Assembly: GCA_964569295.1 (NCBI GenBank)
Contig: CAZMVU010000005.1
Location: forward strand, 1-61,903
Reading direction: 5' to 3'
Source: CAZMVU01 sp964569295
GTDB lineage: Bacteria; Hydrogenedentota; Hydrogenedentia; Hydrogenedentales; JAGMZX01
DNA: 61,903 bases
The notes beneath the pieces are model-generated. The model was not told the origin of the DNA, did no database searches, and was given only the letters and a program-made list of their open reading frames with translations. Below are positions 47,166 through 55,955 of the stretch, one piece after another; the first letter of the stretch is position 1; each line of letters starts with the position of its first letter. The translations under genes were made by a program, and so were the position numbers.

Positions 47166-49559
47166 ATGACTACCTCGAAGAACAAGGAAACCGCCCGTCT
47201 CCCGCTGCTGCCCTTGAAAGACGTCGTTGTTTTTCCGGGCATGGTGGTGCCGCTAATCGTGGGCCGGCCGGCGTCGCTGGCTGCGGTAGAAGAGAGCCTC
47301 GCGGGCGAGGTGCCCGTCTTCCTTTGCACCCAGACCAACCCCGAGGAAGAATCGCCCCAGGCAGAAGATCTTTATCGCACCGGCACGGCAGCCAACATTC
47401 TACAGACCACGCGTATACCGGACGGCACCCTGAAGGTGGTCGTCGAAGGTCTGGGCCGCGCCCGGGTGAAACGCTTTTATCTCCACGGCGCCGTGGCCGA
47501 GGTTCTGGCCGCCCGGATCGAGCCGGAAGAAGACGATGACAGCGAGACGGTGGCGCTCATGCGTACCACGCTCGATCTCTTCGAGCGTTTCGCACGGTTG
47601 AGCCAGCGCGTCGCGCCCGATGTCGTCCTGTCGCTCAAAGAGATCAAAAGCGGCGACACGCTCGCCGACATGATCGCGGCGTATCTGCCGGTGCGTGTCG
47701 AAGACCGGCAGGACCTGCTCGAGCTCTTGAAGCCGAAGCAGCGCCTCGAGCGGATTACGGGCATTCTCATGCGGGAGAACGACCTGTACGAGATCGAGCG
47801 CACCGTGCGCGACCGCGTGCGCGAGCAGATGGAGCGCGGCCAGCGCGAGCATTACCTGCAAGAACAGCTCAAGGTCATCAACCAGGAACTTGGCGGGCGC
47901 GAAGATGGCGGCGACGAATACAGCGAACTGGGCGAGATGATCGCCAAAGCCAAGATGCCCAAGGAGGTACGCGAAAAGGCTGAGCGCGAGTTGCAACGCT
48001 ACATGCGCATGCCCATGATGAGTCCCGAGAGCGGGGTCATTCGCACTTACCTCGAGTGGTTGTGCGAAATGCCCTGGAAAAAGCGCAGCCGCGACAGTAT
48101 CGAGATTGAACGGGCGCGGGAAATTCTGGACGAAGACCACTACGGCCTCGAGAAGGTGAAGGACCGGATACTCGAATTCCTGGCCGTGCGCAAGCTAAGC
48201 AAAAGCACCCGCGGCCCGATCCTGTGCCTGGTGGGACCGCCCGGTGTAGGCAAAACCTCCCTGGGCCAATCCATCGCGCGTGCTATGGGGCGCAAATTCG
48301 TACGCGTGTCGCTGGGGGGGGTGCGCGACGAAGCCGAAATCCGCGGGCATCGCCGCACCTATATCGGCGCCCTGCCCGGGCGGATTATCCAGAGCATGCG
48401 CAAGGCCGGTGTAAAGAACCCGGTGTTCATGCTCGACGAGATCGACAAGATGAGCATGGACTTCCGTGGCGATCCCTCCTCGGCCTTGCTCGAGGTGCTT
48501 GATCCCGCGCAAAACAAGGCCTTCAGTGACCACTACCTCGAGGTCGAGTATGACTTGTCCGAGGTGTTTTTTATCGCCACATCGAACACTGAGTTCGACA
48601 TACCGCCCGCCTTGCGCGATCGCCTCGAGGTCGTGCGTATGTCAGGCTACACGGCCATCGAGAAGCAGCACATCGCCGAGGGGTTCCTCATCCCCAACCA
48701 AGTGCGCGAGAGCGGCCTCAAGCCGGACAACCTCGATTTCGGGGCCCAGGCCCTGCCCACGATAATCGCGCGCTACACGCGCGAGGCCGGGGTACGTGAA
48801 CTCGAGCGCCAGATTGCCGCCGTGTGCCGCAAGGTCGCGCGCAATGTCGTGTCCAGGCAGGGGCCGGAACATACCGAGATTGACAGCGACAAGGTCTTCG
48901 AGTTGCTCGGCCCGCCGCGCTATACCGAGCAGTTTGCGGAAAAACCGGAGGTCGGGGTATCCGTCGGGCTCGCCTGGACCGAGGCGGGTGGCGATATTCT
49001 CCACATCGAGACTGGACTCAGCCAGGGCAAAGGGAAGCTCACCCTCACAGGCCAGCTCGGCGATGTGATGAAAGAAAGCGCCACCGCTGCCCACTCCTGG
49101 CTGCGCACGCACCGGGAGTCGCTGGGGCTGCCGGCCGAGTTTCCCGCCCAAATCGATGTCCATATCCATGTGCCCGAGGGCGCCATTCCCAAAGACGGCC
49201 CATCTGCAGGCGTGGCACTGTTGATATCCATGCTCTCTGCCCTTATAAAGCAAGCCCCGGCAGAGGCGTTGGCCATGAGCGGCGAGATCACCTTGCGCGG
49301 CAAGGTGCTTGCTGTCGGCGGTATCAAGGAAAAAGTGCTCGCAGCCAGCCGGGCCGGTATACGCCACGTGCTCCTGCCAAAGGAGAACGAGAAAGACCTG
49401 CCCGAGCTGCCGGAAGAGGTGCGCGAGAAGGTCGCGATCACACTTATCGAGCATGTGCAGGAGGTGCTGGAACGGGCGTTCCCCGAGAAGGCTGCCAAGG
49501 TCGCCCAGGAAACGGGCCGCAAGAAGAAAGCGGCCGGGGGGCAAGGCAAGACGCGCTGA
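47166..49559 (+). CDS. lon: Lon ATP-dependent protease
   Basis: This 797-aa protein has the N-terminal substrate domain (PLLPLKDVVVFPGMVVPLIV), AAA+ module (GPPGVGKTSLG; FMLDEIDKM) and C-terminal protease domain with the Ser-Lys dyad. The dyad is Ser680 in GPSAGVALL and Lys721 in GGIKEKVLAA. It degrades misfolded and regulatory proteins. ATG 47166 matches the usual Lon N-terminus; a longer frame begins 45 bases earlier. The C-terminus is a short basic tail (GRKKKAAGGQGKTR). Confidence 0.95.
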   Translation: MTTSKNKETARLPLLPLKDVVVFPGMVVPLIVGRPASLAAVEESLAGEVPVFLCTQTNPEEESPQAEDLYRTGTAANILQTTRIPDGTLKVVVEGLGRARVKRFYLHGAVAEVLAARIEPEEDDDSETVALMRTTLDLFERFARLSQRVAPDVVLSLKEIKSGDTLADMIAAYLPVRVEDRQDLLELLKPKQRLERITGILMRENDLYEIERTVRDRVREQMERGQREHYLQEQLKVINQELGGREDGGDEYSELGEMIAKAKMPKEVREKAERELQRYMRMPMMSPESGVIRTYLEWLCEMPWKKRSRDSIEIERAREILDEDHYGLEKVKDRILEFLAVRKLSKSTRGPILCLVGPPGVGKTSLGQSIARAMGRKFVRVSLGGVRDEAEIRGHRRTYIGALPGRIIQSMRKAGVKNPVFMLDEIDKMSMDFRGDPSSALLEVLDPAQNKAFSDHYLEVEYDLSEVFFIATSNTEFDIPPALRDRLEVVRMSGYTAIEKQHIAEGFLIPNQVRESGLKPDNLDFGAQALPTIIARYTREAGVRELERQIAAVCRKVARNVVSRQGPEHTEIDSDKVFELLGPPRYTEQFAEKPEVGVSVGLAWTEAGGDILHIETGLSQGKGKLTLTGQLGDVMKESATAAHSWLRTHRESLGLPAEFPAQIDVHIHVPEGAIPKDGPSAGVALLISMLSALIKQAPAEALAMSGEITLRGKVLAVGGIKEKVLAASRAGIRHVLLPKENEKDLPELPEEVREKVAITLIEHVQEVLERAFPEKAAKVAQETGRKKKAAGGQGKTR

Positions 49560-49684
49560 ACGAAGCAAGCCAGCGTGTATGCGCGCACGGCGTCCTTTTA
49601 CCGTGCAAACAGCAATGGACCGCGCGGCGGCTGTAACCTCGAGCGTGGCGCCGCCGGCCTTCGAACAGGAAGGACCTGAGAGTT

Positions 49685-50641
49685 ATGAGCCAACTTATCT
49701 GCACTGCAATTGTACTGCTCCTACTGCCGGCGGCCGGCTATGGCCAAGGCCCCAGTATCGAGAAACAGGGTGTGATTGCCTGTGACCTCGTCGAGGCGAC
49801 GCCCATTGTGTTCGAGGACACGCTCTACCGCTACGAATATGTGCGCGAACGCTACGCGCACAATGAACTCGGCAAGCGCTATTTTCGCTTCGTCAACATG
49901 GAAACCGGGTCGGCGACCCCGCCCTTCGCCGAGAATTATGCGCTGGGCAGCGCCTATGCCGAAGACGGCGTGATGTACGTCTATGGCGTGCCCATCTGGG
50001 GCGCGGACCGCATCGACGTGTTCACCAGTACCGACCTCGAGCAGTGGGCCAGGCAGACGGCGCTGCATTTGCCGGGCTGGGGCATCTACAACAACAGCGT
50101 ATGCAAGACGCCCGGCGGCTACACGATGGCCTTTGAAGTGGGCGAGCCCGGCGATATCGTGGGCAAGCGGTTCACTATGTTCTTTGCCCATAGCAACAAC
50201 CGGCTCGACTGGGTGCTTGGCGCCCTCGATAAGGTATTCACGAAAGAGAAGTACAGCGCCTGTCCGGCGTTGCGTTACTACGACGGCTGGTACTACATGG
50301 TCTATCTCGAACGGCTCGAACAGTGGTACTTCGCCCCATACGTAGTGCGATCGCGCGATCTTGTAACCTGGCAAGAAAGCCCCCTGAACCCGATCTTCGA
50401 GCCCGGCCCGGCGGATAAACGTATTGCAAACCCGGATCTGACGGACGAAGAGCGTGCCCATATCGCGGGCGCTAAGAACATCAACAACTCCGACGTCGAC
50501 TTCTGCACGTACGAAGGCACGACCTACATTTCCTACTCCTGGGGGAGCCAGCGGGGTACCGAATTCCTTGCTCAGGCCACCTACGACGGTAGTGAGCAGC
50601 AATTGCTCGAAGCCATGTTTCCGGAGCGTGGGGGAGCTTAG
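49685..50641 (+). CDS. Secreted five-bladed propeller glycoside hydrolase-like protein (GH43/GH117-like)
   Basis: This 318-aa protein has a signal peptide (ICTAIVLLLLPAAGYGQ). GH43-clan propeller strands follow: VEATPIVFEDTLYRYEYV, DRIDVFTSTDLEQWARQ, ACPALRYYDGWYYMVYLE and NNSDVDFCTYEGTTYISY. The fold is clear, but the catalytic Asp/Glu set was not established by eye, so enzyme activity is unproven. It lies six bases before the transporter gene and is probably cotranscribed with it. Confidence 0.72.
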   Translation: MSQLICTAIVLLLLPAAGYGQGPSIEKQGVIACDLVEATPIVFEDTLYRYEYVRERYAHNELGKRYFRFVNMETGSATPPFAENYALGSAYAEDGVMYVYGVPIWGADRIDVFTSTDLEQWARQTALHLPGWGIYNNSVCKTPGGYTMAFEVGEPGDIVGKRFTMFFAHSNNRLDWVLGALDKVFTKEKYSACPALRYYDGWYYMVYLERLEQWYFAPYVVRSRDLVTWQESPLNPIFEPGPADKRIANPDLTDEERAHIAGAKNINNSDVDFCTYEGTTYISYSWGSQRGTEFLAQATYDGSEQQLLEAMFPERGGA

Positions 50642-50647
50642 CGCGCC

Positions 50648-52321
50648 ATGCAGGCTCTTCTGTCGATCGCCGCCAGCCACAATACCGGGGCCGCCATGGG
50701 CGAAATGCCCGGTGCGGAAAACCTGTTCGATCTTCTGCTGCACAATCCGGTAACCTCGGTCTTCGCCATTATTGGCTTGGGCATGCTCCTGGGCAGCATC
50801 AAGGTATACGGCATCTCGCTCGGGAGCAGCGGCGTCATTTTTGTCGCCATCGCATTTGGTGCGCTCGGCGCCGAAATTCCACAGCAGCTCGGCAGCTACG
50901 GCCTCGTGTTGTTCGTGTACTGTATCGGCCTTACCGCCGGTCCGGGCTTCTTCCGTGCTTTCCGGCGGCAGGGCGCGCAACTCGCCCGGTTGAGTCTGGT
51001 CATCGTTGCGGCGGGCATGGCGGTCACGGCACTGTTCGCCTACCTGGCGGATGTGCCGGCCGAAGTGGCCACGGGCGTGTTCGCCGGCGCACTCACAAGC
51101 ACGCCGGGACTCGCCGCCGGCCTCAGTGTGCTCTCCGACAGCCCGGCGGTTTCCATCGGCTATGGCATTGCCTATCCCTTCGGCGTCATCGGTGTGGTCC
51201 TGTTCGTGCAGCTTCTGCCGCGCCTGCTCCGGCGTGATCTCGATAAAGAGGCCCAACAGGCCGCGCAAGCCCAACCGGGCGAGAAGACGATTGCCCGGGC
51301 GCTCATCGAGGTGCGCAACCCCTCGGTCTTCGGCAAGCCGCTGGACGCGGTGCGGTTTGTGCGCGCCTCGCACTGCCAGATTTCCCGGGTTTTGAAAGAC
51401 GGCCACCTCGTCCCCGTTACCCCGGAAACCACGTTCGAAGAAGGACAGCTTGTTCTGGCCGTCGGGTATGATGATCACCTCGAGGTTCTCGCCGATTTTC
51501 TCGGGTGTAAGAGCGAGCGCCCCTACCTGCTCGACACGGAAGCCCAGCGTATGAAGGTCGTGGCCACCTCCGAGGAGGTCGTGGGAAAGAGGCTGCGCGA
51601 GCTTAACCTTATCAACCGCTTCGGCATCACCATCTCCCGGATAGTGCGCAACGACATCGGTTTTGTGCCCGAAGCCGATACCATGGTGCAGCGTGCGGAT
51701 GTGTTGTATGCCGTGGGTGAGCCGGCGCAGCTCAAAGCGTTCGCGGCGTTTGCCGGCCACCGCACGCGCGTGCTGGATGAAACCGATCTGGTCTCGCTGT
51801 CGGTGGGCATTATCCTGGGCGTCATCATCGGCAAGATCCCGATTGCTTTGCCTGGCAGCGAAGGCTTTACCCTGGGCATGGCCGGCGGTCCGCTGCTCGT
51901 GGCGCTCGTGCTCGGCCATTTCGGCGGCATTGGCCGCCTGCGCGGACACATGCCGCGGGCTGCGCGCCTGCTGATGATGGAGATCGGCCTCGTGTTCTTC
52001 CTGGCCCATGCCGGCGTGCGCGCCGGACTGCGCTTCGGCGACGTGTTTCAGGAATATGGCCCGCTCCTGCTCATCATGGGTGCCCTGGTGACTACCGTGC
52101 CCATGGCGGCAGGCTTCTTATACGCCCGGTTCCGGCTTGGTCTCGACCTCCTGCAAACCCTCGGTGGCACTTGTGGCAGCATGACTTCGACCCCCGGTCT
52201 TGGCGCCATCACAAGCAAGACCGACTCCGAATTGCCCGCCATCAGCTACGCCGCCGCCTATCCCGTAGCGCTTATTCTCATGACGTTGTTCACGCAACTC
52301 CTTGTCGAAATTCTTACATAA
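50648..52321 (+). CDS. AspT/YidE/YbjL-type transporter with two RCK_C domains
   Basis: This 557-aa membrane protein has the family's duplicated layout. The first membrane half (residues about 30-200) includes LVLFVYCIGLTAGPGF and STPGLAAGL. Two cytosolic RCK_C/TrkA-C domains (about 215-380: VPVTPETTFEEGQLVLAVG; GKRLRELNLINRFGITISRI) follow. The second half repeats the motif as STPGLGAI. Relatives include aspartate:alanine antiporters; the substrate here is unknown. No ribosome site is evident because the start lies four bases after the preceding stop. Confidence 0.85.
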   Translation: MQALLSIAASHNTGAAMGEMPGAENLFDLLLHNPVTSVFAIIGLGMLLGSIKVYGISLGSSGVIFVAIAFGALGAEIPQQLGSYGLVLFVYCIGLTAGPGFFRAFRRQGAQLARLSLVIVAAGMAVTALFAYLADVPAEVATGVFAGALTSTPGLAAGLSVLSDSPAVSIGYGIAYPFGVIGVVLFVQLLPRLLRRDLDKEAQQAAQAQPGEKTIARALIEVRNPSVFGKPLDAVRFVRASHCQISRVLKDGHLVPVTPETTFEEGQLVLAVGYDDHLEVLADFLGCKSERPYLLDTEAQRMKVVATSEEVVGKRLRELNLINRFGITISRIVRNDIGFVPEADTMVQRADVLYAVGEPAQLKAFAAFAGHRTRVLDETDLVSLSVGIILGVIIGKIPIALPGSEGFTLGMAGGPLLVALVLGHFGGIGRLRGHMPRAARLLMMEIGLVFFLAHAGVRAGLRFGDVFQEYGPLLLIMGALVTTVPMAAGFLYARFRLGLDLLQTLGGTCGSMTSTPGLGAITSKTDSELPAISYAAAYPVALILMTLFTQLLVEILT

Positions 52322-52439
52322 TCGTTTCCAACGTGGGCGGCGGGCAACGACCGGAATGAAGATACAAGACCGGCCACAACATGGAAGGCGGGGCAAAACA
52401 GCAGAACCAAGCGAGTCCCCGGGCGCGTGGGTTGTCCGC

Positions 52440-54692
52440 TTATGGCTTCCGCCAGAGAAAGATGTAGCGGGTTTCCGGTTCTGGTTCCGCGTCGTCCTTG
52501 GCCCACAGCCAGTGCGCCCCGGAGCCGTGGTAGTGGCCGGGGATGTGGAAGAACGGCGGTATGCCCAGCGGGCCGAGGTCTTTGGTGGGCAGCCGTTTTT
52601 TCTCGGCGAGGGTGGCAGGGTCGAGGGCGTCGCCCGGGGCATGCGCCACACGGTACACTTTCCAGTCGGACGGTGTGGACACAGCGCTGAAACGCTGCCC
52701 ATCTATGCGCGCCATGAACCCGGCGGGCTCGGTGTTGGCCTGCACCGCCACGGCGATTGAAAGAGCCTTTGCATCGGGAGGCAGATAGCACTGGCGCTCG
52801 GGCGATTCGCTCCAACCGGCATGATGGAAGGCACGGACCCCGTTGATGTAGATGTCGTAAGGCGACTCGCTGGCCACCTGGATGGTGTAGGGCTCCCCCG
52901 TGCTCACGCCGCCGGCTACGGCCTTTTTCTCCAGTGCGTCGCGCGGGGTGGACGGCGGCAGGAACAGGTAGCGGCATCGGCCGGGCAAGCGTTTGGCCAG
53001 CGGTGTAAGCGGTACTTCGTATACCGGCTCGCTGGTCTGCAAAAGGGCGGTCAGCGCACCCGGTCGGTAGGTGTCCATGGGGTTTTCCAACACGGCTAAC
53101 CGGGGCACGGTGTCCTTCCCGCGCAGAGCTTTGGGCAACACGGGATCCTCGAGTGCGTACAAGTCCTCTCCCGCACGCACGAGCATGGGCTCGCCCAGCG
53201 CCGGCGGTTCGCCTGCAAGGTTTGTGCGCACGATGGTGCGCGGGAGTGCGACGCGTATCGCGTCCGCGTCCGCGTCCGCGTCCGCGTGCGCGGTATGCGT
53301 TAGGCTTACCCAACCGTCTTTCGCGTCACGCGCTTTTCCGTTTACCTGGATAGCCGGGAGGTTGCCGGGTTGCCGCACCTTGAGCGTCAGGCTGGCGTCA
53401 TGCGCGCTGGTGACCTCGATAGTCCATTGGCCCGGCGTCGGTTCGGATACGGCTACCTGCACCGGGACGCCGTTTACTGTTACCGATGCCTCCGCCTCGG
53501 CGAGCAGCGGCAAAAGAATGGCGTCGTCCTGGGTGAGTACGGCCCAATTGGCGAGATCCGCTGCGAGTTGCGTGCCGTGCATGGAACAACACCAGTAGGA
53601 GTCTGAGGCCCAGTTGTCGATCGCGGCCCCGCGGTATGCGACCAGGCCATTCTTCAGGCGCTCGAAAACATAATGCCCGAAACCGCCGTGCGGGAATTGT
53701 GTGGCGAACAGGTGATTGCGCAGGACGAACGCCGCGCGGTCGAGGTACTGTGTGTTGCCGGTGGCTTTCCAGAGCAGCAGTTGCACCCAGATCCAGTCGG
53801 CTTCCGAACAGCCTTCATCGCGGTTGTAGGTGGTGTCGAACAGCTCGGGGATACCGCCGGTGGGCAGCGCATATTCCTCTTGAATAGCCACCACGGTCTT
53901 CTCGATAGCCGGTATGAAATCGCGGGCGTCCCGGAGCATATCGAGTTCGAGCATGCCGCGGAACGCAGTGAGGCGGCCATGGGAATGGCGCCGGGCGAGA
54001 TCCTGATCGTCTAGCGAAAGCTGGCCGATGAAGTGCGCTTCGTCGAGAAACCGCTCCTCATCCGTGGCCACGCCCAGCGCCACGAGTCCGTCGATGAGCG
54101 ATGGGTAGCAGGTCGTGAACCCGGAGGCCAAGAGCCCACCCACCTCCTCGAAGTTCTCTGGTTTGCCGTAGTAGGGGCGCGTATCGCGGATATAGTCACC
54201 GAGGGCGATGGCCGATGCGCGCAGTTCCGGGTTGTCTACGCGCATGACCTGCTCGGCCATGGCGCGTAACAGCCGGCCGTTGCCCCAGAGGATGGGCATG
54301 TCGCGATCCTGATTGATCTCGGCGGCCAGATCCTGGGGTTTGCCGAAGTGCCCGTCGGGTTTCTGGTAGCGTGGTAAGTGGTCGATGAGCGTATCGAGCA
54401 AGGGGCTTTGCGTGCCGAGCATGGCGTCGGCGAGGCCCAGCGCCCCCAGCATACGCCCCGAGATGTCGCCGCTGTAGCGGTTGAAGCGCCGTGTGACGGC
54501 AAAGCTCACATCGGACAGCACGAACTTCGCGTCGTTCAACGGCGGACTGCACAGGCGCGCCCGTGCCTGTTCGACAAGTTCCCGGGTGTCACCAGTGGGG
54601 GTGGTGGTATTTGGGTGGGAAATGGCGCCCGGGTCCCAAGTGTGGATGGTGGTGAGCACGAGTGCGATGGTAGTGGCGGACAATGTAGACAT
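52440..54692 (-). CDS. GH127/DUF1680-like glycoside hydrolase
   Basis: This 750-aa protein has an N-terminal signal-like stretch and an (alpha/alpha)6 barrel of the beta-L-arabinofuranosidase family. Supporting stretches are YSGDISGRMLGALGLADAM, HFGKPQDLAAEINQDRD, DEGCSEADWIWVQLLLWKAT and YWCCSMHGTQLAADLANW. The Cys-Cys pair in that last stretch and the nearby Glu match the Zn-cysteine site of GH127. C-terminal beta domains follow. A GCGTCC hexamer run (53260-53283) encodes an Ala-Asp repeat in a linker. ATG 54692 is preceded by GAGGAAA. Confidence 0.78.
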   Translation of the reverse strand: MSTLSATTIALVLTTIHTWDPGAISHPNTTTPTGDTRELVEQARARLCSPPLNDAKFVLSDVSFAVTRRFNRYSGDISGRMLGALGLADAMLGTQSPLLDTLIDHLPRYQKPDGHFGKPQDLAAEINQDRDMPILWGNGRLLRAMAEQVMRVDNPELRASAIALGDYIRDTRPYYGKPENFEEVGGLLASGFTTCYPSLIDGLVALGVATDEERFLDEAHFIGQLSLDDQDLARRHSHGRLTAFRGMLELDMLRDARDFIPAIEKTVVAIQEEYALPTGGIPELFDTTYNRDEGCSEADWIWVQLLLWKATGNTQYLDRAAFVLRNHLFATQFPHGGFGHYVFERLKNGLVAYRGAAIDNWASDSYWCCSMHGTQLAADLANWAVLTQDDAILLPLLAEAEASVTVNGVPVQVAVSEPTPGQWTIEVTSAHDASLTLKVRQPGNLPAIQVNGKARDAKDGWVSLTHTAHADADADADAIRVALPRTIVRTNLAGEPPALGEPMLVRAGEDLYALEDPVLPKALRGKDTVPRLAVLENPMDTYRPGALTALLQTSEPVYEVPLTPLAKRLPGRCRYLFLPPSTPRDALEKKAVAGGVSTGEPYTIQVASESPYDIYINGVRAFHHAGWSESPERQCYLPPDAKALSIAVAVQANTEPAGFMARIDGQRFSAVSTPSDWKVYRVAHAPGDALDPATLAEKKRLPTKDLGPLGIPPFFHIPGHYHGSGAHWLWAKDDAEPEPETRYIFLWRKP
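53260..53283. repeat. GCGTCC hexamer microsatellite in the GH127-like gene
   Basis: Four perfect GCGTCC units plus a variant fifth encode ADADADADA on the minus strand. Being in multiples of six, copy changes keep the frame. Confidence 0.8.
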
Positions 54693-54762
54693 GGCGGTTT
54701 CCTCATGGTACGGCCGACGCTGCACGCACTCACGGGCCGTGTTGCCCGGCTTAGGGCAATGG

Positions 54763-55035
54763 TCAGCCTTCGGCGGGCGCGGTGGTCTTGTTGGCCTGTT
54801 TTTGGGCTTCCATCTCACGCTCGGCGATGAGATCTTCGAGGTGCTCTTTCTCGAGCACGAGGTCCTCGAGGTCCATGTTGCTCGTGTCCGCGTGGCCGCT
54901 TGCCGGAACCTGGATGCCCTGCTTGCGCAGCCAGTTGTCGATCGCGGGTTGGTTGCGTTTGTACAGGTAATAGCCCAGGCCGGCAACGCCCAACCCGGCG
55001 ATAAAGCCCGTGATGTGTCCTTCAGTCAATTTCAT
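54763..55035 (-). CDS. Small membrane-anchored protein in the metal ATPase cluster, 90 aa
   Basis: This protein has one N-terminal hydrophobic helix (GHITGFIAGLGVAGLGYYLY), then a basic stretch, then an acidic coiled coil (MDLEDLVLEKEHLEDLIAER). AAGGAG precedes the ATG. It is the last gene of the minus-strand cluster with the P-type ATPase. Short single-TM proteins of this kind are often found beside HMA2-type proteins, but no function is established. It may be a scaffold or regulatory subunit. Confidence 0.7.
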   Translation of the reverse strand: MKLTEGHITGFIAGLGVAGLGYYLYKRNQPAIDNWLRKQGIQVPASGHADTSNMDLEDLVLEKEHLEDLIAEREMEAQKQANKTTAPAEG

Positions 55036-55112
55036 GCTCTTTGTGCTCCTTCGATGTAGAAGAGGCTTTCAGCCTCTGTTGAACGCCGTAAGCTACCGCG
55101 TGTGCCATGCGT

Positions 55113-55955
55113 CTATTCAAACCGCATCGGGATACCGTGTTGCATCGCCCCGAGGCCATCCACGACATTGGCGTGTTTGCGGGAAACCTCGTGAAGGCCG
55201 CGGAAGAGGTTGGCTGCCTGGCCGTCCGCCCCGATCACGGTTTCGCGTACCAGTTCCTGCAAAGCGCCCAGCAGGCGTACGCGCTCGGGCGTCTGTACGT
55301 CGCTGGCGATCACGATCTCGTATTGCATTTCGCCGTGTTCACAACGTCCCTGCTCACGCAGTTGCACGCGGACCCCGAGCGGTGGCGACTCGAACAGGTG
55401 GCGGCCAAAGGTGATGAACCAGGTCATGAGGCTGGCGCGCAGGTAGTGTCCATACAGGGCGGTGCTGCCGAGATAGGTCACGGCCAGTACCTCGGGATCG
55501 AAATAACCGCGCTCGCGCAGTTCGGTCCAGCCGTGATCGATCACGGCGCCGGCCGTGCCCAGCGCGGCGAGGCGGTCCATGCGCGCGACAAAGGCGGCGC
55601 TCCCCAACAGCCGCGCGGCGCCGGCGCCGGCGAGCAGGAGGGCCGAGTAGAACGCGGCCGGTGCGGTCAGCGGCGGTTTGATGGGTTCCACGACGCGCAC
55701 GGCGGCCAGGCTATATTCGAGTGCGAAGGCCGCCGCTGCACGCAGCACCACCTCTTCCCGGTGGACGTCGTCCGGGTCGAACTGAAGCAGGACCGACCGT
55801 GAAACCGGGTTGTATTCGACGGTATCGAGGCCGGCATGACCGAGCACATGGCCGGTGAATGTGGTGACATCGCGCGGCGGCCGCGACAGGCGCAGCCGAA
55901 TCCGGCCCGGCAGGGTATGGACTATGCTCACTTCGAGTTGGGTCATGGTGCTCAC
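55113..55955 (-). CDS. HMA2-like domain protein with hydrophobic middle
   Basis: This 280-aa protein has an N-terminal HMA-like domain (residues about 5-75) with LPGRIRLRL at 15-23 and YNPVSRSVLLQFDP, but no metal-binding CxxC. The middle is hydrophobic (FYSALLLAGAGAARLLG), and a C-terminal soluble domain follows. The GTG start overlaps the ATPase stop (GTGA), so the two are translationally coupled; ATG 55946 is the alternative. It may feed or gate the ATPase. Confidence 0.75.
   Translation of the reverse strand: MSTMTQLEVSIVHTLPGRIRLRLSRPPRDVTTFTGHVLGHAGLDTVEYNPVSRSVLLQFDPDDVHREEVVLRAAAAFALEYSLAAVRVVEPIKPPLTAPAAFYSALLLAGAGAARLLGSAAFVARMDRLAALGTAGAVIDHGWTELRERGYFDPEVLAVTYLGSTALYGHYLRASLMTWFITFGRHLFESPPLGVRVQLREQGRCEHGEMQYEIVIASDVQTPERVRLLGALQELVRETVIGADGQAANLFRGLHEVSRKHANVVDGLGAMQHGIPMRFE

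Noticed and set aside
49562..49620. A weak GCACGG/CCGTGC inverted repeat after lon as terminator
   Set aside because: Six pairs with a ten-base loop and no T-run on the right side is not distinguishable from chance in this GC-rich DNA.
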